Below, in pieces: positions 30,527-42,397 of a stretch of DNA of 64,000 nucleotides. The stretch comes from Candidatus Altimarinota bacterium. Lineage in GTDB: Bacteria; Patescibacteriota; Gracilibacteria; BD1-5; UBA2023. The stretch is from positions 62,001 through 126,000 of the forward strand of contig JACMPW010000005.1 of NCBI GenBank assembly GCA_014377305.1. Direction: 5' to 3'. The notes beneath the pieces were generated by a model. It worked only from the letters and a program-made list of their open reading frames with translations. It was not told the DNA's origin and ran no database searches. Every line of letters begins with the position of its first letter. Position 1 is the stretch's first letter. Both the position numbers and the translations under genes were made by a program.

Positions 30527-31819
30527 TTATTTTTTTGCGACTATTTTGATGATTTCACGACCGACAGTCTGGTTCTCACGACGATAGAGGAGTGATCATT
30601 TCATAGTATTGAGTTTCATCTCCCATGGGAGCAGTGATACGACCTCGAATCCATGCTTGTCTATGATGTCATATATCTCGATGAAGTAGGAGTAGGTACC
30701 GTTGAGATTCCAGAATGGAAAGGTCATAACGATACTATTGCAAAATTTTGCTCGAGAGAGTCCAGCGAAGAACTCATCATACATCCGACCGAGTTTGCGT
30801 CGTTCTTCTTTTGCTCGGTCGAGAGTGATCTCGTGTGGTCGCATGATCTCACCGAGATATCCCTCAGAGACGATAGCAATATTGGTAAATGGAGTGCCTG
30901 GGATTTCTAGTTTATTTTTTGCAGTGGATATATCACGAGCGTCTATCTGCAATACTCTACTCTGAAAGTCTGAGAAGTTCTTGTTTGGAGTGCCTCCGAC
31001 TCGGGTAATCCGCTCTTGCCAGACTCGCTCTTCGGCAATATATTCAGCCAAACTCATTTCTGTAGATCTCACCATCTCAGGAGAGAGATCGCTCCCGTAG
31101 ACACGAGTGATACCCATATTCGCAGCCTCGATGAGTGTCGTCCCGAGACCACAGAATGGGTCATAGATAGAGAGAGGGTTGGTCGTATTCGACACACGCT
31201 GTCCTCAGATCGCCATATTGATCATCATCTGGACGAGTTTCGGTGGCATCATACCGGTGATCATATCCCGAGATTTCGCAGTATCTCGTTTTGCGTAGGC
31301 GTCTATATCCTGACAAGCGAGAGTCCGTCCGATATAGCAATTGTCTGGCATCTGTATGATGCTATATTCATGTCCTGTTTTTGCGAGTTTTTCTTTTTTG
31401 AAACTGGCAGCATTGATATTCTCGTTCTTCACATTGGCGAGACGGATGCTCGATCCTGTATCTTGCATGGTTTTCTTGATCCTGAGTCCTATATCTGAGA
31501 GACGGAACTCGACTCCATATGAGCCGAGTGCGAAGTCGATCTTTCCAGTTCCTTTTTGGCTATTCATGAACTCGATGACATCCGTCGGAAATGATGCAAC
31601 CGTCGTGTCCCCGAGGATAGCGATGATACGGATAGATCCTCCTATAGTGAGGAATTTTCTCTGTAGTTGCTCTACCGAGTATCCGATGATCTGGAATATG
31701 GCGACCGTCTCGGTGTGCGACTGGTATGCGTCGGTACCCCATAGTGCGAATAGCTCGGCGAGTGAGACCTTCCACTCTCGACCGAGGGTGAATGCGTAGA
31801 GATTTTTGGTAGTGTTCAT
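30527..31819 (-). CDS. Trm11/TrmG10-like RNA methyltransferase
   Basis: 430 residues. The N-terminal ~200 residues are consistent with a THUMP-type RNA-binding region. The C-terminal Rossmann MTase has YDPFCGLGTTLIEAANMG and GSDLSPEMV. The usual NPPY motif is replaced (VSEGYLG), as in some Trm11-like proteins. TGA at 31202-31204 (Gly) joins the halves. Probably N2-methylates tRNA guanosine. Candidate promoter TTGGAT-N16-TATACT at 31827-31854. Confidence 0.75.
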
Positions 31820-31826
31820 GCCGCAG

Positions 31827-31854
31827 AGTATAGGCAAATATGCAAAAAATCCAA
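31827..31854 (-). promoter_or_regulatory. Candidate promoter of the Trm11-like gene
   Basis: Reverse strand TTGGAT (31849-31854), 16-nt spacer, TATACT (31827-31832), 7 bp before the ATG. Confidence 0.5.
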
Positions 31855-31879
31855 AAGAAAAGCCCTAGAATATCAAGAG

Positions 31880-32776
31880 TTACACCTCTACCCATGGAGA
31901 TATATTGAATCCGCTCTGAGATTTCGCTCTTGTGCAATAGTCAGCGATACTCTCCATGAAATACGGGGGCAATGCAGTCTGTATTTTACCGATTGTATAG
32001 TATCCCACGAGCATCATCACAGCATAATTGGAATCATCAAAAATAGGAAGATTTATCTGATTTTTCCCATACTCTATACCTGTGGTATTCCCGAAGCAGA
32101 GAAAGAGTTCCTTGTCGTCTTGTACTACCGTTGTTGCGTGTTTCATCTGCTCGTATGAGAATATATCTCTCGCCACCTTACGACCAAAGAGTTCGATAAA
32201 CTTAGTTTCGAACATCTCTCTGAGGAGGACGAACTCATTGGGAATCACTATAAAAAAGCTCGAATAGTCAGCAAAGTTGGTTTTTGCTATTTCATTCTCT
32301 ACTCTACCCGTGATGAATTCTCTGAGTGCGATGAGATCGAGATCGGGAGTCTCGGCAAGCATGTAGCCAAAGTAGGTCGAAGTATTGTAGGTATAGGGTT
32401 CTCGTATCTTGGGCATGATGATGCTCACATCGGCGATATCTCGTCCAGAGCTTTTTGGGCTGGATGATATGAGGAGTGTTTTTTTGTGGTTGTCTTTTGC
32501 AGAGTTGAGTATGATCGGTGCATGTTTCTCACCAGATGCAGAGATCACAACGACATCAGTGATCGATGCTATATTCGCGAGCTTGGAGTCGACCTCTGAC
32601 TCAGTAGCAAAAAATGCCCCGAGATTGCGAAATAATATCCGTCCAGTATAGTATCCATTTCCACTTCCTACCACGAGGGGAGTATTGAACTTTGTCAGGT
32701 CGAGCTTTGGGAGCCTTTCTTTTTTGGAGTAGAGATCGAGTGTCGAGAGTACGATGGCATCAAGGGTAGGATACAT
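31880..32776 (-). CDS. SIS-domain sugar isomerase-like protein
   Basis: 298 residues without internal TGA. The region PLVVGSGNGYYTGRILF, then VVVISASGEKHAPI, then TLLISSSPKSSG has the layout of two sugar-isomerase (SIS) phosphosugar-binding motifs, as in phosphoglucose/phosphomannose isomerases. The C-terminal half is less conserved. The substrate is unknown. Confidence 0.75.
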   Translation of the reverse strand: MYPTLDAIVLSTLDLYSKKERLPKLDLTKFNTPLVVGSGNGYYTGRILFRNLGAFFATESEVDSKLANIASITDVVVISASGEKHAPIILNSAKDNHKKTLLISSSPKSSGRDIADVSIIMPKIREPYTYNTSTYFGYMLAETPDLDLIALREFITGRVENEIAKTNFADYSSFFIVIPNEFVLLREMFETKFIELFGRKVARDIFSYEQMKHATTVVQDDKELFLCFGNTTGIEYGKNQINLPIFDDSNYAVMMLVGYYTIGKIQTALPPYFMESIADYCTRAKSQSGFNISPWVEV

Positions 32777-32853
32777 ATATGGAGAATGTGAGATGATAGA
32801 CTCTGACGATCAAGAGTTTCTCAATTATATTCGTATCGAATAAAATGTAAAAG

Positions 32854-32889
32854 AAAAATCCTCTCTTAAATAGTAGTGAGAGGATTTTT
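32854..32889. terminator. Bidirectional terminator
   Basis: AAAAATCCTCTC and GAGAGGATTTTT arms with a 12-nt loop, downstream of the gene 32895-33431. Confidence 0.8.
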
Positions 32890-32894
32890 GGTGA

Positions 32895-33431
32895 TTATTT
32901 TTTCATACCCGAAAACCTGAGCCGTGTTTTGAGAGACTTGAACATAGTGTCAATATCCTCTCATGGCCTTATGATTATTGGTGTATCATGGAGTGATTTT
33001 GTCTCATCTCAGTCAAGATATTGGATAGCAATATGAGCAAATATAGTATCATTATACTTGTGTACTTTTGCTTGTACTTTTTCTTCTATTTTTCGTCAAC
33101 CTACTTTCTTTTTCTCCAGCAAACCAATTGCTCGTCCCAAGAATCTTTTGATTGCTTTTTTTCATTTTCCATCAATGATCATTGCATCAGCAACATTATC
33201 CGCTACGGCTAGAGTGACTTTTTCTGTTTGATGATGCTCTAGAATAGAATCTATTGGCTCAGCCGGAAAGTGTGATTGTATTTCAGTAACCAGATTCTGA
33301 AGAGCTATTTTGGCTTCATCACTGAAACTGACTTCATTCTTGTCTGGATTGTATGAGACGCCAGGATGAAAAAAAGATTGGGATTGTATCGTAACAGCTT
33401 CATTACTGACTGCATTTCTTTTGTGAGGCAT
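32895..33431 (-). CDS. Hypothetical protein
   Basis: 178 residues. The N-terminal half is acidic (YNPDKNEVSFSDEAKIAL; ILEHHQTEKVTLAVAD) and the middle Lys-rich (GKGKKAIKRFLGRAIGLLEK). The C-terminal RPGEDIDTMFKSLKTRLRF follows. Four TGA glycines. No known family recognised. It lies 10 bp downstream of pnp on the same strand, so it is probably co-transcribed. Confidence 0.65.
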
Positions 33432-33441
33432 ATTTTGAGAG

Positions 33442-35598
33442 TTAAATAACTTCTACAATTTTCTCTAGCCCGATTCGCCCTTTTTCCTTATCAACTCCGT
33501 AGACTCTGACCTTGATGATCTCTCCGACTTTTGCGACATCGTTCACATTTGCTATTCGTTCTGCCACTCCGAACTTGGATATATGTACCATACCCTCTCG
33601 GCCACGAGCGATCTCGACGATCGCACCAACGGTGTCGAGGATCTTCACGATCTTGCCCTCGTAGATGTCACCGACTTCGATATCTTTGAGGATATTTTTG
33701 ATGAAGTCGAGTGCCGCCTTACCACTGATCTGATCCTTCGCCGTGATAGTACAGGTTCCGCTATCTTCGAGATTTACCTCGACACCGTATTCTTTCTCGA
33801 TCCCTTGGATCGTCTCGCCGCCCTTACCGATAACTTCTCGCATTTTTTCCTCAGGGACAAATACTGAGAGGAGGAATGGAGCATATGGAGAGAGCTCGGC
33901 TCGGGATTCACTCATACATTTTCTCATCTCGCCCATGATATATCCCGTCGCGTCGACTGACTTCGCGAATACCTCAGTGATGACCGCCATAGAGAGTCCA
34001 GCGATCTTGCAATCCATCTGGAGTGCGGTGATCCCCTTGCTCGTTCGAGCCACCTTGAAGTCCATATCTCCGAGGAAGTCCTCCTGAGCCTGGATATCTG
34101 CCAATATCTCGTATTTACCACTTACTTCATCATAGATCATGCCCATCGCGACACCTGCGACCATTGATTTGATAGGAACTCCTGCATCCATGAGTGCCAT
34201 CGTCGATCCACAGACAGATGCCATCGATGATGATCCGTTACAGGTCGTCGTCTCAGATACCACACGCATCATATATGGAAAGTCTATCTGAGATGGAAGC
34301 ACTGGTTCGAGAGCCTTCTCAGCAAGACGTCCATGTCCGACCTCCCGTCTTCCCACTCACCTGAGTGGCTTCACCTCACCGACTGAGAACGGAGGGAAGT
34401 TGTAGTGGTGGATATATCGTTTCGTATTTTCCTCGAACATATCGTCGACGAGCTGGATATCTCCAGGACCACCGAGAGTCGCGACCGAGAGCACCTGAGT
34501 CACTCCTCGCTCAAAGAGCGCTGATCCATGAGTCCGTGGTAAAATTGGGGCACTGGCTCGTACTGGACGCACCTCATCACATCGGCGACCGTCGAGTCGA
34601 GTTTTTGTCGTGAGGATAGTCGCTCTCATATGATCTTGGATCACTCACTTCACACTGTCAGCGATATCTCCAATCTTCGGAGTATTGGTCTCCTTATCGT
34701 ATCCGAGCTTCTCAGCTACAGCTTCGACGAGATCATGCATCGCATCATGGAACTCGAGTTTGCCGAGTCCATAGACGGCCTGGATATCTGCATCTGTGAC
34801 ACATTCGCGAACTTTTGCAATAGTATCTGCATCCGTCTCTCCGACGGTGAGTGTCGTTGTTGGGAGTGCGTGTATTTGCTTATATTCTGCTACGAAGTCG
34901 AGCTGAGCGGTACACAGACTCTTCACGATCTCATGAGCGTACTCGAATGCTCGAACCATGAGCTCGTTGGATGCCTCTTGTCCCTGACTCTCTACCATCG
35001 TGATAGCGTCGAGCGTCCCTGCAACCGTGAGGTCGAGATGAGCGGTCGCTATCTGGGCAAATGTCGGATCGAATATAAAATTCCCAGCCTCATCACTCGC
35101 GATGCGGACTCCTGCGACTGGTCCCTCGAACTCTGTGACTCCTGCGAGCATGACAGAGAGACTCGCTCCCGTGATACCATACCAGCCAAAGTCTGAGAGT
35201 CCAGATGATGACATGATCGATGAGATGATCTGCGTGTCAGTGCGGGTTCCTTTCGGGAACATCGGACGTATCGGACGATCGATCATACGAGAGTTGAGGA
35301 TACTCGCCTCAGATGGGCGACCCTCACGCTTCATGAACCGATTCCCACCAATCTTGCCGGTGGCATAGTACTTCTCCTGGAATTCGACCGTGAGTGGGAA
35401 AAAGTCTCCATCCTTCGGATTGCCGATCCCACAAGTGGTGAGGAGGAAGTTGCCAACCTCATCAGTTATCACGACTGATCCAGTAGCGAAGAGAGCGAGA
35501 CGCCCTGACTCGAATGAGATATTTTTGTTACCGATTTTATAGGTTTTGGCTATAACGGCTCTGCCTAGAGCCTGGGAGTCCTTGAGTCAGACGAGCAT
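33442..35598 (-). CDS. pnp: Polynucleotide phosphorylase
   Basis: 718 residues: two RNase PH domains, a KH domain ([20 protein letters not shown]) and an S1 domain ([21 protein letters not shown]). Core motifs: [15 protein letters not shown] preceded by a TGA Gly, [20 protein letters not shown], and [14 protein letters not shown]. The start at 35598 ([12 protein letters not shown]) restores the first strand with TGA Gly at position 4. 3'-5' RNA degradation. Confidence 0.96.
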
Positions 35599-35713
35599 GG
35601 TGAGAAAAAATGAGAAAATAGAGAAACAGCGGAAAATATATCACTCGTCGTTCCAGAGCAGATAGTTGTCTGACGATCTCTTCTAGAATGGCGAGCTAGC
35701 GATATATATAATG

Positions 35714-35787
35714 TGGTGCCCCCGACAAGAATCGAACTTGTGTCTAAGCCTTAGGAGTGCCTTGTTCTTCCACTAAACTACGGGGAC
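35714..35787 (-). tRNA. tRNA-Arg (anticodon CCU)
   Basis: 74 nt with encoded CCA. Acceptor GTCCCCG/CGGGGGC, D-arm GTTT/GAAC, T-arm ACAAG-TTCGATT-CTTGT. The anticodon loop CTCCTAA gives CCT, reading AGG. One A-G mismatch closes the anticodon stem. Confidence 0.9.
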
Positions 35788-35800
35788 GAGATGTTATAAA

Positions 35801-35877
35801 CGAGACTCAGAGTTCGATTGATCGAACTAATGTCTCAGTCTGCGGAGTGCTATGTTCTGCAACTCAAATACGGGGAC
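35801..35877 (-). pseudogene. Decayed tandem copy of the tRNA-Arg
   Basis: On the reverse strand it begins GTCCCCGTA like the intact tRNA and keeps AGAACA, AGCACTCC and AGTTCGAT blocks in register. The 3' acceptor strand and CCA are lost (CGAACTC instead of CGGGGGC). The anticodon position would read CCG and the anticodon stem is broken. The two genes lie 13 bp apart. Confidence 0.75.
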
Positions 35878-35919
35878 GAGTAGAGTTGTGTAGATTATAG
35901 AGAAAAGTCTGAAAAAGGC

Positions 35920-35955
35920 AAAAATAATCCCCCCATTTCTGGAGGGATTATTTTT
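35920..35955. terminator. Terminator at lysS 3' end
   Basis: AAAAATAATCCCCCC and GGAGGGATTATTTTT arms, overlapping the lysS stop codon. Confidence 0.7.
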
Positions 35956-37561
35956 ATTTCTCAGTTTTCTCCTCACCCTGTGTCGGTATCGGTCGCATCG
36001 TAGGGAATAGTACTACATCTCTGAGATTGCCCTGTCCAGTGAATAGTGTCACGAGGCGATCGATCCCGAATCCTGAACCTGTCATCGGAGGGAATCCGTG
36101 TTCCATCGCCTTGAGGAATACCTCATCCACTTCCATCGCCTCTTCATCTCATCCTGCTTTTGCACGAGACTGTACCTCGAACAACTCTCTTTGCACGAGT
36201 GGATCGATGAGCTCACCGTAGGAGTTCACTACCTCCCAACCATTGATGACAAGTTGGTAGCAACAAGCTGTACCATCACCATTTGGCCTCGCAAGGGGCT
36301 TGAGATCTTCAGGATAATCAAATACGAATGTCGGTTGTATGAGTTTGGCTCTGGCGGTTTTTTTATAGATGTCATCGAGGAGATTGGCTCGTCCGACTCC
36401 TGTTATTTTCTCGACTCCGACCTCTTTTGCGATCTTTTGCAATTGCTCCATAGTGTCCGTGAACATATCGACTCCAGCGTATTCTCGGAGCAATTCTGGG
36501 AATCTACGAGAGGCAAAAGTAGCCCCGAGATCCACATCGATCATCTCTCCAGTCTTGTTCATAACTTGTACCACTGGAGATGGGAGACAAGTTGCGACAA
36601 TATGATGGAACATCTCCTCTGTCCATTTTTTGTTCGTGTCGAGATCCGCATACGCCGCGTACCACTCGCACATCGTGAACTCTTGGAGATGGGATGGATC
36701 GGTACCCTCATTGCGAAAGTTTTTCCCGATTTCGAATACTCGAGAAAATCCACCACCGATAGTACGCTTCAAATCTAATTCCAGTGAGATCCGCAGTACG
36801 AAGTCATGATCGAGATCGTTGTGATGGGTCGAGAATGTGCGAGCCATCGCACCACCTGCCTGAGCCTGGAGTATCGCCGTCTCGACCTCATTGAATCACT
36901 TGGACTCAAAAAATCTCCTCATCTCTCGTATGATTTTCGACCTGAGTTTGAACCGAGCAAAGGTCTCGTCGTTTGTAACGAGATCGAGATTGCGTTCGCG
37001 ATAGAGCGTCTCAGTGTCTGAGAGTCCATGGAACTTCTCCGGCAGGGGTCGGATCGCTTTCGTCAAAAAAGTGAACTCCGAGACAAAGAGGGTGAGCTCT
37101 CATTTGTGAGTATAGAATAGCTCTCCAGTCACTCCGATGAAGTCACCGAGATCGATGAATTTCTCTGCGAACTTATATGCGGTGACTGGTTCTGTTTCGC
37201 CTATGAGCTCTGTTTTTTTGGCTCCGTCCACCACTATACTACAACTCTCTCTCGAAAAGAGTATCTGAATCCGATCCGATCCATCTGCGATCGTCGCGAA
37301 GCAGATCTTCCCGAAACTGCGATGGAGTACTACTCGTCCAGCTATAGATATGGCACTCGTCGGAGTCGCGATCACATCCTCTACACTGCGAAATGGAGAA
37401 TTTTTTCACTCTTCCAGTTTTGCTACATATTGGCTATTGATGGCTCAGATAGATTCAGTCATATCATAGCGATAGGCAAATGGATTGACCCCGAGAGATC
37501 TGATACGTTCTAGCTTTTTGATACGGTCGATGGATTCGCCTGAGTAGTTGGGAGTGGACAT
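35954..37561 (-). CDS. lysS: Lysyl-tRNA synthetase, class II
   Basis: 535 residues. An N-terminal OB fold ([18 protein letters not shown]) is followed by catalytic motifs: [17 protein letters not shown] (motif 1, Gly = TGA), [20 protein letters not shown] (motif 2) and [15 protein letters not shown] (motif 3). Slightly longer than typical (~500). Its promoter TTGCCT-N16-TATACT lies at 37589-37616. Confidence 0.95.
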
Positions 37562-37588
37562 AGTGTGGAGATACGAGAGATATCAGCC

Positions 37589-37616
37589 AGTATAGAAAAA
37601 ATGAGAAAAAAGGCAA
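37589..37616 (-). promoter_or_regulatory. Candidate promoter of lysS
   Basis: Reverse strand TTGCCT (37611-37616), 16-nt spacer, TATACT (37589-37594), 27 bp before the ATG. It may lie just past the stop of the upstream small gene (37636-37821). Confidence 0.6.
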
Positions 37617-37635
37617 AGAATTAGATCAATAACTT

Positions 37636-37821
37636 CTATGGTATCAGTACCTGTACTTTTCCACTGATAGAATTCCCGATAAATCCTGATTGAGATGTTG
37701 CGAGCTGTTGCCAAAATGTATCGAGAGTTACTAAACGAACTCATCTCGCTGATGTATCTATAGAAAATGGAGGAAGCTGAGGTACAGTAGAGTGTTGAGA
37801 GAGTGTAGCACGAGTAAGCAT
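37636..37821 (-). CDS. Small hypothetical protein
   Basis: 61 residues from ATG 37821, one TGA Gly (SARGVRLV). Ser/Thr/Gln-rich, Pro-containing, no signal or membrane segment. No family recognised; weak evidence apart from an intact frame under code 25 and the position downstream of a terminator-like hairpin. Confidence 0.45.
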
Positions 37822-38176
37822 AAAATGAAAAGTAAGAAATAAAAGTAGACTCACTATATAAAAAACCTCCCCGAATTTCGGAGAGGTCTATGGTGATTGC
37901 TATATTCACGACAAAGAACCTATCCGAGTGGAGAGATCGTCTTAATCGTGATAATAGTAGTTCATTGAATCATGAAGCGAGTATATACGAAGTGAGAGAG
38001 AAGTCAAAAAAAATTGTAATAGTAAGAAATACTGATGTATTGATAATCTTTTGACAAAAATATTTTAAAACATAAAGTTATAAAAAAGTAATTTACATAA
38101 AATATATTATATATATAGATTGTAAAAATAAAGATCGAAAGTTACAAAATATTGCAGTCGCATTAACCCTTGAACT
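37822..38176. other. AT-rich intergenic stretch with one hairpin
   Basis: 355 bp. Contains an imperfect hairpin at 37861-37888 (ACCTCCCCGAA/TTCGGAGAGGT with flanking A-run). Very AT-rich sequence follows at 38020-38140. I see no supportable gene. Confidence 0.5.
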
Positions 38177-38428
38177 ATGAATTACTGAACTGAACCGATT
38201 ATTGATATCGAGACTATATATAAAACTATCCCATTATGAACAAAAAATCATGCTCGCAGTATATACATTCATAATGGTGGAGAGACATCAATACATATCG
38301 AGAGTCTGTCAGGAATTATTGAAGATAAAACTTGCCGCCTCATAGAGACATATCTGGTTTCTAAACAACACAAGAGGCACATCTCATGGATTCTCAATGG
38401 TGAGATACTCCATATAAATCTTTCTTAA
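38177..38428 (+). CDS. Small hypothetical protein
   Basis: 83 residues from ATG 38177, with TGA at codons 4 and 21, so not a standard-code frame. The sequence reads as a small beta-rich soluble protein (TSIHIESLSGIIEDKTCRLIE; ISWILNGEILHINLS). It is followed by a bidirectional terminator. No family recognised. Confidence 0.55.
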
Positions 38429-38441
38429 TTGCCTATACAAT

Positions 38442-38469
38442 AAAAACCCCAGATTGCTCTGAGGTTTTT
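38442..38469. terminator. Bidirectional terminator
   Basis: AAAAACC...CAGA and TCTGAGGTTTTT arms between the convergent genes 38177-38428 and 38532-39623. Confidence 0.7.
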
Positions 38470-38531
38470 GACAAATGATTTGAACGGCATTGGTCGGTAG
38501 AGAGTATAGTTTTTTTGAGCGAGAAGTCAAA

Positions 38532-39623
38532 CTATTTTACGAATATAGCTTGGAGCGTGTAGAATATCCCTCCAGCGAGAATAGTAGATACTGGGAGTGT
38601 GAGTACCCATGCGAGGAGGATATTCTTGATTGTACCACCCTGGAGTCCACCCTTGCCATGCTCGTGTGCCATCGTACCGGCGACACCTGATGACATGATA
38701 TGAGTTGTTGATACTGGGAGGTGGAGATATGATGCTGCCTCGATCGTGATAGCCGTCATGAGAGATGCGACCGTCGCCTGAGCGTAGGTGAGTTTGTCTT
38801 TACCGATTTTTTCTCCTATAGTGATAACTATCCGTTTCCATCCTACCATAGTACCGAGACCGAGAGAGACTGATATCATGATGATGATCCAATATGGGAT
38901 AGCTTCTGTACCACCGATGATACCAGGGATATCATACATAGTAGGGAAGAACGCTATGAGGATGAGCATAGCGAGACCGACACCTTTCTGTCCATCATTG
39001 GATCCATGAGCAAAGCTCACGAGTATACTCGACCCTATGAGAGTCGACTTGATCCAAGTCTTGGGATACTTGTTCCAAAACCTGCCAGGATGTCAGAAGA
39101 AGTCAGTATTTTTCACATACAAGTGCAAGAGATGCATGGCACCAAATGCAAGCATAAATCCGATAAAAGGAGAGAAGAGAAGCGACTCAAATGTTTCGAT
39201 AACCTTGGTCAATGGGAGCTTCACAGTACTATCCATATAGTTCATCACGAGTGATACACCGAGGATCGATCCGATGAGAGTATGTGAGCTCGATGCAGGG
39301 AGTCCAAGGTACCAAGTACCAAAATTCCAGATGATTGCAGCGATCAAGAGTGCGAGGACGGCACAGATGCCAAATGCCATCCCAGAATGAGCGATCTTGT
39401 CGAGCGGGAGGAGTTTCATGATACCGATAGCGACACCGGTACCACCGACGACGACACCGAGGAAGTTAAAAAAAGCAGCGAGCAGAACTGCTTTTTTTGG
39501 AGCGAGCGAGTTGGAGTATATGACTGGAGCGACAGCGTTCGCTGTGTCGTGGAAACCGTTGATGAACTCAAAAGCACACACGAGTGCGAGACAGAGTCAT
39601 GCGAATAGGAGAGTATAGTCCAT
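38532..39623 (-). CDS. pit: Inorganic phosphate transporter, PiT family
   Basis: 363 residues, about ten transmembrane helices. Family repeats: FEFINGFHDTANAVAP near the N-terminus and SFAHGSNDGQKGVG in the second half (the GxNDxxN/A signature), plus LGLPASSSHTLIG and LPVSTTHIMSSG. TGA glycines include FAGLCLALV. Low-affinity phosphate/cation symport. Divergent from glmS. Confidence 0.93.
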
Positions 39624-39702
39624 AAGGAGGGATTAGGTATGTAGAGAACTCATACTATCTTGTCACAATAGACGCGAAAAAGCAAAAAAATGAGCCATAT
39701 TT

Positions 39703-39730
39703 TTGCTTTTCTCTCTATTTTTTCTATACT
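39703..39730 (+). promoter_or_regulatory. Candidate promoter of glmS
   Basis: TTGCTT (39703-39708), 16-nt spacer, TATACT (39725-39730), 28 bp before the ATG. Confidence 0.6.
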
Positions 39731-39758
39731 TTTTATATTACCTTTTATCTAACGAATT

Positions 39759-41582
39759 ATGTGTGGTGTATTCGGATATCTCGGACAATCAGGACAAGCA
39801 GCTCGTGAGGTACTCGCAGGACTCCAACGACTGGAGTATCGTGGATATGATAGTGCAGGACTCTGCGTCGTCGATGCGGATCATCACACGAGAGTCATAC
39901 GGGCTGTCGGCAAGGTGAACAATCTCCGAGTCAAAACCGATTCGATGGATTTTTCATCATTTTCAACCGGTATCGGACATACTCGCTGGGCGACTCACGG
40001 AGGTATCACAGAGGCAAACTGTCATCCACATACCTCGCAATCGGGCAGATTCGTCGTGATCCACAATGGTATCATAGAGAACTATGCTGACCTCAAGGCA
40101 GAGCTCATAGCGAAGTGATATACATTCCAGTCGGAAACAGACACTGAGGTGACGGTACAGCTCTTCGAAGATATGTTCGATGGAGATTACCAGTCGACAA
40201 TGACACGATTAGTACAGAGGATGCATGGAGCCTATGGGCTCGTATTCATCGATCGTGACAATAGTTGAGTTCTGTTTGGTACCAAAAAATGAAGTCCGAT
40301 GGTACTCGGATTCGGCACAGATGCCCGATATATCTCCTCTGATTATCGCTCCCTGATCGGACTCATCGATGACTATATCATCCTCGAGGATGGAGATATA
40401 TTCCAGATAACATCGGACAACTATCAGATCCTCTCCGAGGGGCATCTCGCTGACCGTACTCGTCAGATCGTCGATGAGAGTGAAAAAATTGCCGAACTCG
40501 GAGACTTCCCGAATTTTATGCTCAAAGAAGTATTCGAACAACCGCGAGTCCTCGAGGATGTGTTTCGTGGTCGTATTGATTTTTCCTCGTATTCTCTCCA
40601 CTCAGATACCCTCGCTCATATCGCGACACTCGGTATCAAGCGGATCACTGTAGTAGCATCAGGGACAAGCTATCACTCAGGTCTCCTCGGTAAGTACTAT
40701 CTCGAGGAACTCGCTGGTATCCCCGTCGATGTCGTCGTGTCGACAGAGTTCAAATACAAGAAAAAATTCGTCACACCCGACGAGCTCTATATATTCGTCT
40801 CACAATCAGGAGAGACGATCGATACACTCGACTCACTCAAGATCGTGAAGGAACAAGGTGGTCATGTATTCGGAATTGTGAATGTCCCAGGATCCGCGAT
40901 TTCGAGAGCAGCTGGACAGGGACTCTTCACGAGAGCAGGAACTGAGGTCGGTGTTGCATCGACCAAGGCGTTCGTCACACAGGTAGCGTGTTTCCTCTTT
41001 CTCGCACTCTATCTCGGTCAGAAAAACGGACTCGACTACCGCAAATATCGAGAGATTATCGATGGTATCAGCAAGTTGCCTGAGGCAATATCGACACTCC
41101 TGTTACAAAATGAAGCTATCAAGCAAGTCGCGGAGAAGTATGCTCATTCTCATAACTTCTTCTACCTCGGGCGTGCTCACGAGCTCGTCATCGCGATGGA
41201 GTGATCACTGAAGCTCAAGGAACTCGCCTATATCCACTCCGAGGCATACTCATCAGGAGAACTCAAGCATGGTTCTATAGCACTGATCGATGCCGAGTTC
41301 CCATCACTCATGATCAACTGAGGTGGTATCCTCTCACCGAAGAACGCATCATCCGCTGAGGAGATCCGAGCTCGTGGCGGTAAGGTGGTGTGAATCATAG
41401 CAAAATGAGATACGAATAAACATATATATGCAGACACGATCGAGTTTGACTCACTCATCTCCGAGCTCAACCCGTTCCTTGAGGTAGTCATCCTCCAGCT
41501 CTGGGCATATCATATTGCCAACTCCCTCGGACGAGATGTCGACAAGCCACGCAATCTCGCCAAATCCGTAACTGTAGAATAA
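39759..41582 (+). CDS. glmS: Glutamine-fructose-6-phosphate aminotransferase
   Basis: 607 residues. N-terminal Cys2 amidotransferase ([33 protein letters not shown]), then two SIS domains ([30 protein letters not shown]) and the C-terminal signature [18 protein letters not shown], whose Gly is TGA 41202. It makes glucosamine-6-phosphate for peptidoglycan. xth starts 3 bp after the stop. Confidence 0.96.
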
Positions 41583-41585
41583 CCT

Positions 41586-42389
41586 ATGCGTATCATTACC
41601 TGGAATGTGAATGGACTCAGAGCCGTCGAGAAAAAATGAGAAATCCAAAATCTCGTATCAAGCTATGATCCAGATATCATCGTGATGCAAGAGATCAAGG
41701 GAACTCCAGACAAGTTCTCTGTATTTCTCAACTCGCCCGATCCGTATCTCGCTTACTACAATCCAGCAGAGAAGCCTGGATATGCAGGGACAGGAGTCTG
41801 GATCCATTCGCGAGTTCTCCTGACTCATGATGTCTCGTTCCTCTCGAGTTTTCCTCTCGATCCTACTGCGAACGAGGGACGAGTGGCACATACTGTCCTC
41901 ACGAACAACATTACACAAAAAGTAACCGATATATTCGGCATCTATTTCCCGAACTGAGGCAAGTCAGAGGAGGCATGGCAGGGCAAGCTCGTGTTCTATC
42001 GAGAGTTCTCGGCATATGTGGATACCCTGCGTGCTGCCTGACATAGTGTCCTCTGGGGTGGGGATATCAACTGTGCTCATCATCCGATCGATCTGGCTCG
42101 ACCAGAGGCCAATGATGGGAAGATAGGATTCCACCCACTGGAGCGCTCATGGATGGATAGCTGTGTAGCGGATGGCTGGAATGATATCTGGCGAGAGGCC
42201 AATCCTGGAGTAGCTGAGATCTACTCATGGTGGGATCCGGTCACCAGATCTCGAGATCGCAATGTCGGATGGCGTATAGATGCTCTCTGGGGAGATGTTT
42301 CCATAGTTGCAAAAACCAAAAAAATCGAATACCTCCAGAACCAGATGGGGTCAGACCATTGTCCGATGATGATTGATATAATTCTCTAA
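41586..42389 (+). CDS. xth: Exodeoxyribonuclease III
   Basis: 267 residues. EEP-family motifs: ITWNVNGLRAVEKKG, IIVMQEIKG (catalytic Glu), WGGDINCAHHPIDLA (where the family has GDxN), WRIDALWGD and GSDHCPMM (catalytic His). Four TGA glycines. AP endonuclease/3' exonuclease in base-excision repair, consistent with the Tag glycosylase at 14670. Confidence 0.93.
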
Positions 42390-42397
42390 CATTTTTT

